Source: Ignavibacteriales bacterium (GTDB lineage Bacteria; Bacteroidota; Ignavibacteria; UBA10030). From it: 10,371 nucleotides of DNA. The notes under the pieces are model-generated. The model had not been told where the DNA came from and searched no databases. It saw nothing but the letters and a program-made list of their open reading frames with translations. The stretch lies in the NCBI GenBank assembly GCA_016207365.1, contig JACQPU010000224.1, positions 1 through 10,371 of the forward strand. Direction: 5' to 3'. This document shows positions 1 to 5,574 of this stretch, one piece after another (position 1 is the first letter of the stretch; every line of letters begins with the position of its first letter). Made by a program: the position numbers and the translations under genes.

Positions 1-482
1 CCAAGGTCTTTTGCAATGTCCTCCATGCTTCTCTCTTCCCAGTAAAACATCAGGAGTATTTTTTTGCACCCTTCATCGATACGGTCAAGCGCTTGATGAA
101 CAAGAGCAGCCTCTTCTTCCCGAAGCAGGATTTCGTCGGCGGGTTGTTCGTCTCCGGGAGGATCCGCATCGGAATCTGCAAGCGGCTCACGGCGACGTTC
201 CGCAAGCAACCTCAACCATCGGTTCTTCACAATTCCGAGAACAAATGTACCAAGCCTCGACTTGTATTCGAATCGCCCGGATCGCACGCGTTCCCAGAGA
301 GTGCACAGAGCATCTTGAAGCATGTCGTCCGCATCCTCCTGCGAGCCGTGGTTGGCGAGAACGTAGCTCAACACAGGTTTCCGCGTGTCCTGAAACAGGA
401 GTACCAATCCCCGTTCGTCATCCCGGCGGATCAAATCGAGAATTTTCGCATCTCTGTTCAGAAATACTGTGGGTGACGCCAT
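1..482 (-). CDS. ECF-family RNA polymerase sigma factor (C-terminus beyond left edge)
   Basis: Reading leftwards from the ATG at 482, an open frame of 160 complete codons runs off the window edge. Seen: a sigma-70 region 2-like stretch at about residues 25-92, with the acidic helix QEDADDMLQDALCTLWERV followed by GTFVLGIVKNRWLRLL. A charged linker rich in Asp, Glu and Pro follows (about 97-120). Then comes the start of region 4 (about 124-160), including ALDRIDEGCKKILLMFYWEE and the beginning of its helix-turn-helix (SMEDIAKDL). This order is the ECF (group 4) layout, and such proteins direct RNA polymerase to a small regulon. The start is firm: the codon immediately upstream is an in-frame TAA. 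An AAAGG lies only 3 nt before the ATG, a weak and close ribosome site. The gene diverges from the VWA gene across a region with a perfect palindrome. Any anti-sigma gene would lie outside the window. The family call is confident; the regulon is unknown. Confidence 0.9.
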   Translation of the reverse strand, partial: MASPTVFLNRDAKILDLIRRDDERGLVLLFQDTRKPVLSYVLANHGSQEDADDMLQDALCTLWERVRSGRFEYKSRLGTFVLGIVKNRWLRLLAERRREPLADSDADPPGDEQPADEILLREEEAALVHQALDRIDEGCKKILLMFYWEERSMEDIAKDL

Positions 483-495
483 TTACCTTTCATGA

Positions 496-510
496 GTTAA
501 TGACATTAAC
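496..510. promoter_or_regulatory. Perfect 15-bp palindrome (candidate operator)
   Basis: GTTAATG and CATTAAC form perfect 7-bp arms around a single central A. The site lies 13 bp upstream of the sigma-factor start codon (482) and 73 bp upstream of the VWA start codon (584), in the region between the two divergent genes. A short perfect dyad of this kind typically binds a dimeric repressor or activator. The position next to the sigma start would suit repression of that gene. No regulator in the window can be assigned to it, and no clear -35/-10 pair was found around it. Confidence 0.45.
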
Positions 511-583
511 GGGCAGAAGGTGAATGCTGGCGGGTCTAATGTAGAAAGAACCAGAACGTAATACAAACACAGGAGGAACAATC

Positions 584-1903
584 ATGAAAACTCTCGCTTC
601 CCTCGTCCTCGCTCTTTTCATGGTCGCGACGGCTTCGAGCCATGACGGGACGAAACCCCTCATTGTCGGCAAAGTCAACTGCCCGTACATTCCGTCGATT
701 GGCGGAACCCTCTACTTGAATATTTCCCTGACGCTCCCCATTGTTGATCGGCCATCCCGTAAGCCGATGAACCTCTGCGTTGTGCTCGACCGCAGTGGAT
801 CCATGGCCGACGAGCGGAAAATTGATTACGCGAAAGCGGCGCTCACGACTCTTATTCGCCAGCTCTCGCCGCGGGATATTCTCTCGGTGGTTATCTACGA
901 CGATGTTGTCGAAGTTTTGCGTCCGGCGACCACACTGAGAGACCGCGAACAACTTCTTGGACGCATCAATGAAGTGTTTCCGCGCGGATCGACAAATCTC
1001 GGCGGAGGGCTCATCGAAGGGCTCCAACAGGTCTCCCGAAACTCGGGCACCGAGTATGTGAATCGTGTCATTCTCTTTTCCGACGGTCTTGCCAACCAGG
1101 GAATCACGGATCCGCACACACTGAATTCCATTGTGCGTCGCTCGAGGCACCAGGGAATCTCCGTCACAACGATGGGCGTTGGCCTGGATTATAACGAGAA
1201 CCTCATGGCCGGACTTGCCGAGCATGGCGGTGGAAGATATTACTTCATTGAAAGCCCGCGATCGATCGCACACATTCTTCGCCGTGAGTTCGACACGATG
1301 ACCGCCATCCTTGCCCAGAACGCAGTACTCGAAATCACCCTCGGCCCCGGTTTTCGGGTGGCGGATGTCATCGGGTACACATGGGAACAAACAGGCAACC
1401 GGTGCATGATTCCCCTCGGCGATCTCGCTGCGGGGCAGACTCAGGAAATGACGCTGGAACTTCAGGCACCTGAGGGAAAAGGTAGAGCCGAAGTCGCCTA
1501 CGGAGTCCTTCAGTTCACTTCAGATGCCCTTGCGTCGGGACAAGCAAGGGAGTTCAGAACGCATGTTTCTTACACGCAGGACCAGGTCCTTGTGGACAAG
1601 AACCGTGACATGGAGGTACAGGCAAAGGCGGATGTTGCTGTGTCGACCAGAACCGTTGAGCAGGCGTTGGAATCGTTCGACAGAGGCGATGCTGATGGGG
1701 CCGTTCGGGCGCTGGAAGTTGCTCGCGAGGCAATTGCTGCATCACCAGCCGCAGGCGCTTCGGGAACCGGTCAGATTCTCGATGAACAGCAGCGTCGGCT
1801 GGAGGAATTCAGCAAAACGTTGAAGGATCGCGACATTGACGCGCGGAGAGCAAAGAAGAGCATCCAGTACGAAAACTACAAGCAGCAGAAGAACAATAAC
1901 TAA
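584..1903 (+). CDS. Secreted von Willebrand factor type A (VWA) domain protein
   Basis: A 439-residue protein with an N-terminal export signal (hydrophobic residues 4-17, likely cleavage near ATASS at 15-19), so probably periplasmic or surface-exposed. The VWA fold occupies about residues 62-235. Its metal-ion-dependent adhesion site looks complete: DRSGS at 69-73 (D69, S71, S73), T137 in GSTNLGGG, and D167 in FSDG. It should therefore bind a divalent cation and a protein partner. A beta-rich region follows (about 245-340), then a helical, charged, Gln/Lys/Asn-rich tail (about 355-439) ending in polar residues. This layout matches bacterial VWA proteins of the BatA/YfbK-like superfamily, but no Bat operon partners are present. 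The start is supported by AGGAGG at 571-576, 7 nt before the ATG. The gene stands alone, diverges from an ECF sigma gene and ends at a strong terminator. The ligand is unknown. Confidence 0.9.
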   Translation: MKTLASLVLALFMVATASSHDGTKPLIVGKVNCPYIPSIGGTLYLNISLTLPIVDRPSRKPMNLCVVLDRSGSMADERKIDYAKAALTTLIRQLSPRDILSVVIYDDVVEVLRPATTLRDREQLLGRINEVFPRGSTNLGGGLIEGLQQVSRNSGTEYVNRVILFSDGLANQGITDPHTLNSIVRRSRHQGISVTTMGVGLDYNENLMAGLAEHGGGRYYFIESPRSIAHILRREFDTMTAILAQNAVLEITLGPGFRVADVIGYTWEQTGNRCMIPLGDLAAGQTQEMTLELQAPEGKGRAEVAYGVLQFTSDALASGQAREFRTHVSYTQDQVLVDKNRDMEVQAKADVAVSTRTVEQALESFDRGDADGAVRALEVAREAIAASPAAGASGTGQILDEQQRRLEEFSKTLKDRDIDARRAKKSIQYENYKQQKNNN

Positions 1904-1921
1904 AGAAACCGAAGTGCCCTT

Positions 1922-1953
1922 GCCCCGGCAGCAGGATGGCCGGGGCTTTTTTT
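1922..1953 (+). terminator. Rho-independent terminator of the VWA gene
   Basis: GCCCCGGC (1922-1929) and GCCGGGGC (1939-1946) make a perfect 8-bp GC-rich stem with a 9-nt loop. Seven T residues (1947-1953) follow directly. It begins 19 bp after the VWA stop codon. The T-run is only on the plus-strand side, so it serves the VWA gene. The convergent kinase gene ends at 1956, just beyond the T-tract, and would transcribe into this hairpin without a U-run. Confidence 0.92.
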
Positions 1954-1955
1954 GC

Positions 1956-3050
1956 CTAGACCGGTACCGGCAATACCACTTTGGCCATCATACCTGCCGC
2001 ACCGCCGCTTGCCAGGACAAGCGAGCCGTGGTGCAGTTCGACGAGCGGTTTCACAACAATCAGCCCCCATCCGAAATACCGGTCTTCGTTGAGGCGTGAA
2101 GAGAGGTTTGAGTAGTTCTGCACATCGCCGATCTGTTGCGGGGTCATTCCACGTCCAAAATCAGTTACAATAAAAGAGAACAAGCCTTCCGATGAAAGAG
2201 CCGAGACCTGGACTTTCTGGCCTTTCGGTGAATGCCGCATCGCATTGTCGATGAGTTCCTTTGCTATTTTTCCAAGGTACTCTGAAGAACAAGCGACCGG
2301 CGTATCACTCATCATCACGACAAGGTCATCTTCGCGATCGTACTGATGCGCAAGATCGATGGCCACCGGTTCAACCACGTTTTTCGCCAAAGGGGTTGTA
2401 AATCCTCGAAGCCCTTTGAGCTTCTCCTCATCTCTCGCAACGATCTCAATTTGGGCAAGCACAGAAAAATTCTCCGCCACCCGCATCACGTTTCTTGCCG
2501 CTTTCTGAATTGCCCGGCCCAGTTCAATGATTTCACTTTGTTTGAGGTCAACGTACTCTCTGCTGATCGCCTTGGAAAAACCGAGGATTCCTGCAACGGG
2601 CGTCCTGAGGTCTGTCGGGATCCCCAGGGTGAGAAACGATCTCGGGTCGGAAATTTTTTCCTGCATCAGCGTCCGAACCTCCTCTTGTTTCTTGAAGCGA
2701 ATACTGATGGCCTCCAGGAGTTCCGACATCGTGAACGGTTTGGAGAGGTAGTCGTCAGCGCCGAGTTCTATCGCGCGCACGAGACCCGTGTTATCGACCT
2801 TACCGGTCATAAGAATGATCGGAATACCGGACGTTTTCGGGTTTTGCCGCAGGCTCACCACTGCCTCATACCCATCTACGCTATCCATCATGACGTCCGA
2901 AAGGATCAAGTCGGGGATCTGCGTACGCGCAAGTTCTATGCCTTCCGCTCCATTCTCAGCCTGAAGAACTTTGTAGCCTTCGCCTTCAAGGGCAAACGCC
3001 ACGGCTTCCCGAAAGGGCGCTTCATCTTCTATGATGAGGATTTTCTTCAT
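1956..3050 (-). CDS. Receiver domain plus histidine-kinase-like protein with altered H-box
   Basis: A 364-residue protein read leftwards. Residues 1-120 are a CheY-like receiver: acidic pair E8/D9, phosphoacceptor D52 (LSDVMM), T82 (LMTG) and K104 (LSKPF). A DHp-like helical pair follows (about 135-205), then a GHKL ATPase domain (about 220-364) with N-box KELIDNAMRHS (N269), G1 box TDFGRGM (D297, G299, G301) and G2-like YFGWGLIVV. The H-box reads IPTDLRTPVAGILGFS; families normally have HELRTP, so T146 replaces the phosphorylated His. The ATPase boxes look intact. Most likely it is a signalling output that binds ATP or a partner, rather than a standard autokinase. The start at 3050 (MKKILIIEDE) is the usual receiver start. 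An in-frame TTG at 3068 would add six residues but lies within a putative -10 region. GAGGA lies 11 nt upstream of the chosen ATG. No membrane segment is present, so it is cytoplasmic. Confidence 0.88.
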   Translation of the reverse strand: MKKILIIEDEAPFREAVAFALEGEGYKVLQAENGAEGIELARTQIPDLILSDVMMDSVDGYEAVVSLRQNPKTSGIPIILMTGKVDNTGLVRAIELGADDYLSKPFTMSELLEAISIRFKKQEEVRTLMQEKISDPRSFLTLGIPTDLRTPVAGILGFSKAISREYVDLKQSEIIELGRAIQKAARNVMRVAENFSVLAQIEIVARDEEKLKGLRGFTTPLAKNVVEPVAIDLAHQYDREDDLVVMMSDTPVACSSEYLGKIAKELIDNAMRHSPKGQKVQVSALSSEGLFSFIVTDFGRGMTPQQIGDVQNYSNLSSRLNEDRYFGWGLIVVKPLVELHHGSLVLASGGAAGMMAKVVLPVPV

Positions 3051-3068
3051 GTCACCAGGAATCCTCAA

Positions 3069-3096
3069 ATCTTAGCAATCCTTGCCCGAAAAGCAA
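3069..3096 (-). promoter_or_regulatory. Putative promoter of the receiver/kinase gene
   Basis: On the minus strand TTGCTT (3096-3091) and TAAGAT (3074-3069) are spaced by 16 nt, resembling a housekeeping -35/-10 pair. Transcription would start near 3062, giving a very short leader before the ATG at 3050. This argues against the alternative TTG start at 3068. The call rests only on resemblance to the consensus. Confidence 0.35.
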
Positions 3097-3212
3097 GCGA
3101 GCAAAAACTAAGACCGATTCCTTTCTGGCATTCCATCGCGAGAGAGAATGCTTGCAATTCTGTCGAAATAAACGCTTTTTAGATGCACCGTTCTTCCGAG
3201 TCCTCGCGAAGT

Positions 3213-3386
3213 ATGAGACCGCTATCCTTTTTCTTCCTCACTCTTTTCCTTCCGTTGTTGCTCCACGGCCAGACTGCGTACGATATCATCAAGCGGTCGG
3301 AGGATCTTATCCGCGGTGAGAGTTCCCGGGGAAGTTTCCGCTTGACCGTTCTTACGCCTGAGTACTCACGGACGATACGCAGAAAT
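3213..3386 (+). pseudogene. 5' fragment of an outer-membrane lipoprotein-sorting (LolA-like) protein gene
   Basis: From the ATG at 3213 the frame encodes a clear signal peptide (MRPLSFFFLTLFLPLLLHGQ) followed by a mature start of the form TAYDIIKRSEDLIRGESS and then FRLTVLTPEYSRTIR. I recognise this as the N-terminus of the outer-membrane lipoprotein-sorting family (COG2834, LolA-like). Members have a 'NxxR GESS ... TIV TP .. R' opening and are usually around 250 residues. Here the similarity stops after about 56-60 codons, where the sequence becomes the antisense of the convergent DAG-kinase gene. The frame stays open to 3656, but that part is only the shadow of the kinase. An ATG at 3183 would add ten unlikely residues. 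Neither start has a good ribosome site. It is either a truncated gene left by a deletion or inversion, or a chimeric assembly join. If intact elsewhere, it would carry lipoproteins or bind lipids in the periplasm. Confidence 0.6.
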
Positions 3387-4334
3387 TCACTTTGCAAGAG
3401 CCTTCCCGGTGGCCGCAACGGCGAGCGCCCGGGGAAGAACACGAATCTCGCATGGCAGGAATCCCAGAAGCTCTCCATCGGCCTCCAGCTCCACCGATCC
3501 TGCGGCTTCGATGCGGATGTGTTGTGCCCTCTTGTAAAGAATCCAGGGGAGCTCAAGATGCGTTCCTGCATAGATCCTGGGGAAGCTCAGGAGTCTGACG
3601 GGAACCGTCTTGTCTCTGATAATGATCAGGTCAAGCAGACCGTCGTCAATGAGTGAGCGCGGGGCAAAGTCCATGCCTCCCCCTGCAAATCTGCCGTTGG
3701 CAACAACAACGCCGAGGAACTTTCCTTCGAATCGCTCACGGCCGTCAAGCTCCACACTCATGGAAGCGGACCTGAAGTTCACGGCGGACAGAATTCCGCC
3801 GACGCCGAATGCCAACGTGCCACCGAGCCGTTTTAGGACCGGTGTTACTCTCCTTACCACGTCTGCCGCGATCCCGGCTTGACAGTCATTCAGAAACAAC
3901 CGCTCTGCATCAGCACCGCCAGCGTGACAAAAGGAAACATACCCCACATCAACAAACCGCAAGCCATCATTGATAGATTCAAGCTGAGATTCGATCGTGC
4001 CGGGAAGGTTAAGATTTCGGACAACATCCCGCGCTGTGCCGCTGCAAAGGATTCCAAGCCGCGACAGGGCGTTCACGAGCTTTCCCCGGTCAAAGAACCC
4101 GTTGAGTACCTCGTGAATTGTTCCGTCGCCGCCCACCGCAATAATAAGCTCACTCCCGTTTACGAGGGCGCCACGCGTTAATTCAGTCGCCTGTCCGCGG
4201 CCGGCTGTTACATCCAATGCAAACCCTGTGGGAAATCTTCGCTCAAGAAGTTTCCTCAGCTTCGGCAGAAATCGTCGGGTTGCACCTTTCCCCGCCTCGG
4301 GATTCACCACAACGTACGGAAACGGGTCGCCCAT
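3387..4334 (-). CDS. Diacylglycerol kinase family (YegS/BmrU/DgkB-like) lipid kinase
   Basis: A 315-residue cytoplasmic protein of normal family length, read leftwards. The N-terminal kinase fold has NPEAGKG (11-17) and the nucleotide-binding GGDGTIHEVLNG (68-79). The C-terminal beta-sandwich has VVANGRFAGGGMDFAP (210-225) and LIDDGLLDLIII (228-239), then DGELLG and a normal-looking end near IRVLPRALAVA. Known family members phosphorylate diacylglycerol or related lipids with ATP, in lipid recycling or modification. The second phosphate-loop motif, usually GTGNDFAR, reads GTARDVVR at 99-106, so the usual Asn is Arg. The start has AAGGAG only 1 nt upstream, unusually close, but no better in-frame start exists. 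The gene lies 163 bp downstream of the PUR gene and could be cotranscribed, though a hairpin sits between them. Its 3' end meets the truncated LolA-like fragment head-on. The lipid substrate is not known. Confidence 0.9.
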   Translation of the reverse strand: MGDPFPYVVVNPEAGKGATRRFLPKLRKLLERRFPTGFALDVTAGRGQATELTRGALVNGSELIIAVGGDGTIHEVLNGFFDRGKLVNALSRLGILCSGTARDVVRNLNLPGTIESQLESINDGLRFVDVGYVSFCHAGGADAERLFLNDCQAGIAADVVRRVTPVLKRLGGTLAFGVGGILSAVNFRSASMSVELDGRERFEGKFLGVVVANGRFAGGGMDFAPRSLIDDGLLDLIIIRDKTVPVRLLSFPRIYAGTHLELPWILYKRAQHIRIEAAGSVELEADGELLGFLPCEIRVLPRALAVAATGKALAK

Positions 4335-4435
4335 GCTCCTTCCGAGAATAGTGGAGCAAGATAAGGGTTTTCAGGAGGAGACTCAATGCGCCCATGTGTA
4401 CCCGACAAAAGAGAACAGGCGACCCGGGGACAAGG

Positions 4436-4477
4436 CCGCCTGCCTGCCCGCCTCCACTAATCAAAAATGGCAGGCGG
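4436..4477. repeat. GC-rich inverted repeat (REP-like hairpin or weak terminator)
   Basis: CCGCCTGCC (4436-4444) pairs perfectly with GGCAGGCGG (4469-4477) over 9 bp around a 24-nt loop. An alternative shorter 7-bp pairing uses CCCGCCT just inside. The left arm also has a tandem CCTG/CCCG pattern. It lies 21 bp after the end of the PUR gene. There is no T-run after the stem on either strand, so it is a poor classical terminator. It resembles short intergenic palindromic repeats, but no second copy is visible in this window. Confidence 0.45.
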
Positions 4478-4497
4478 GTCCGATACCGCAAGCCCGG

Positions 4498-4728
4498 CTA
4501 TCCGAGCGATGCGGTTGCTTCATCGATCGCCTTCCTGAGCTCGTGAACACTGTCTCCGAACACGCGAACGGTGGCGCGTTGTTTCTTGTTATCGGAATCC
4601 AGCCGGCTCTCGGAAATCGCCAGGAACTTGTTTCCGTTCTTGGCCTCCCTCACATCGACAAAATAGGTCGTCCTTCCCGACCGGACCATTGTCGAGAAGA
4701 GAGCATTGTTGTTATTTGTTGACGCCAT
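4498..4728 (-). CDS. PUR family (Pur-alpha-like, DUF3276) DNA/RNA-binding protein
   Basis: A 76-residue protein with the layout of one bacterial PUR repeat: an Asn-rich leader (residues 5-8), then LFSTMVRSGRTTYFVDV (10-26), a central strand KFLAISESRLD (34-44) and a helix with GDSVHELRKAIDEA (58-71). The pattern 'LFS..V..G..TYFFDV ... L.I.ES' is what I know from the small PUR-alpha-like proteins of Bacteroidota and Borrelia, which bind single-stranded nucleic acid and act in RNA or transcription control. The start at 4728 is fixed by GGAGGT 5 nt upstream. A longer frame from 4776 adds 16 unlike residues and is rejected. The gene starts inside the last 17 bp of the upstream sigma-factor gene, so the two are cotranscribed and perhaps translationally coupled. 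The family call is good; the target is unknown. Confidence 0.85.
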   Translation of the reverse strand: MASTNNNNALFSTMVRSGRTTYFVDVREAKNGNKFLAISESRLDSDNKKQRATVRVFGDSVHELRKAIDEATASLG

Positions 4729-5395
4729 GGCGTACCTCCATCGTGAGATTAGGTTTGATTGAGGGGGATGTCTCATAATCAGACGTGATTTCCGGAAACC
4801 GCTTAGCCAGCAGACGCTTGAATTTTAACTGCACGCGCGCATGGTACACTTTGAGCTGCTCGCATGTTTTTCCTGTATATCGTGCGATGTCGCCATAGGG
4901 AACATTGAGAGCACGGCACTGAAGAAGAACCCGCTCCCAGGGCTGGAGTTCATTCAGGAGGTCGACCACGATCGCGAGTAAACGGCGTTCGGGCGCAGAC
5001 TCATCCTCTCCAAGCACCGCACACTCATAGATTCTGATCGCTGCCCGGACACTTGCCCTGTCCTCCATCAATGATCCGGATCTGACCGCAATAACCGGCC
5101 TGATGCTTCCCATCGTCTCCCGCCGTATGAAATCCCTCACTCGGTTCCGGAACACGGTCATGAGCCAGAAATGAAAATCACTTTCTGATCTCTTGAACGT
5201 AAACTGATGGATTTTCTGGATTACCGAGACGAAGACATCGTCGACAATCTCTTCCGCATCCAGCGGATCAAGACGGAACGACCTGATGCATTCGGCAATC
5301 AGTTTGCGCTGGTATATCTGAACAAGATGGATGCCCCCCATTCGGTGTCCGGATTTGAGCTCCTCCACCAACTGGCGGTTGGATATTCTGGACAT
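4712..5395 (-). CDS. ECF-family RNA polymerase sigma factor
   Basis: A 227-residue protein with sigma region 2 at about 25-92 (DAEEIVDDVFVSVIQKI, then FWLMTVFRNRVRDFIRRE) and region 4 at about 140-196 (LLNELQPWERVLLQCRALN, then a helix-turn-helix GDIARYTGKTCEQLKVYHAR). A longer than usual linker (about 93-138) joins them, and a roughly 27-residue tail follows region 4. Regions 1 and 3 are absent, the ECF pattern. The start at 5395 has the strong run AGGGGGG just upstream; the frame stays open upstream to 5503, but that stretch lacks sigma similarity. The final 17 bp overlap the PUR-family gene, an unusual partner because ECF genes are more often followed by an anti-sigma gene. Its regulation is unclear: no anti-sigma or clear autoregulated promoter was seen. 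Confidence 0.88.
   Translation of the reverse strand: MSRISNRQLVEELKSGHRMGGIHLVQIYQRKLIAECIRSFRLDPLDAEEIVDDVFVSVIQKIHQFTFKRSESDFHFWLMTVFRNRVRDFIRRETMGSIRPVIAVRSGSLMEDRASVRAAIRIYECAVLGEDESAPERRLLAIVVDLLNELQPWERVLLQCRALNVPYGDIARYTGKTCEQLKVYHARVQLKFKRLLAKRFPEITSDYETSPSIKPNLTMEVRHGVNK
4734..4739 (-). promoter_or_regulatory. Ribosome binding site of the PUR gene inside the sigma gene
   Basis: GGAGGT on the minus strand lies 5 nt before the ATG at 4728. It is embedded in the last codons of the sigma factor gene (frame ...MEVRHGVNK). This places the PUR start at 4728 and shows that ribosomes finishing the sigma gene pass over the PUR start region. Confidence 0.8.
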
Positions 5396-5517
5396 GTTCC
5401 CCCCTATGAATAGAAACGAAATGAGGTAACAATCGGCCGCGAACCGGCCACTTAGCACTGTGGAAAAAAGGAGAGCCCACCAGGAAAGAATGACGACCCC
5501 CATTCGGCAGGAATATC

Positions 5518-5559
5518 GGAAGTTTGGGATGCTTTGTCAAGATCCGCGTCCCAAGTTCC
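5518..5559 (-). terminator. Imperfect hairpin downstream of the DUF5916 gene (weak terminator candidate)
   Basis: On the minus strand GGAA-C-TTGGGA and TCCCAA-AC-TTCC pair over 6 + 4 bp with a small internal loop and about a 19-nt terminal loop. It begins 15 bp after the DUF5916 stop codon. No T-run follows, so termination is doubtful. The rest of the 179-bp gap up to the sigma gene shows only a short GGCCG/CGGCC stem near 5435 and the sigma ribosome site. Confidence 0.25.
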
Positions 5560-5574
5560 ACACCCTGTGCAAAC

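Noticed and set aside
11..523. Plus-strand open frames over the left edge
   Set aside because: Antisense to the ECF sigma factor, which has convincing region 2 and region 4 sequence.
536..1390. Long minus-strand open frame opposite the VWA gene
   Set aside because: It has no recognisable domain and lies antisense to a gene with a complete MIDAS motif and good ribosome site; it is a codon-bias shadow.
2346..3182. 278-residue plus-strand open frame opposite the receiver/kinase gene
   Set aside because: Residue content is typical of antisense frames and the opposite strand encodes clear receiver and ATPase motifs.
3387..3656. Continuation of the LolA-like frame past the junction
   Set aside because: This part is the reverse of the DAG-kinase C-terminal coding region and shows no LolA-like pattern.
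4729..4776. Longer N-terminus for the PUR protein starting at 4776
   Set aside because: The added 16 residues overlap the sigma gene, do not look like the family, and GGAGGT marks the ATG at 4728.
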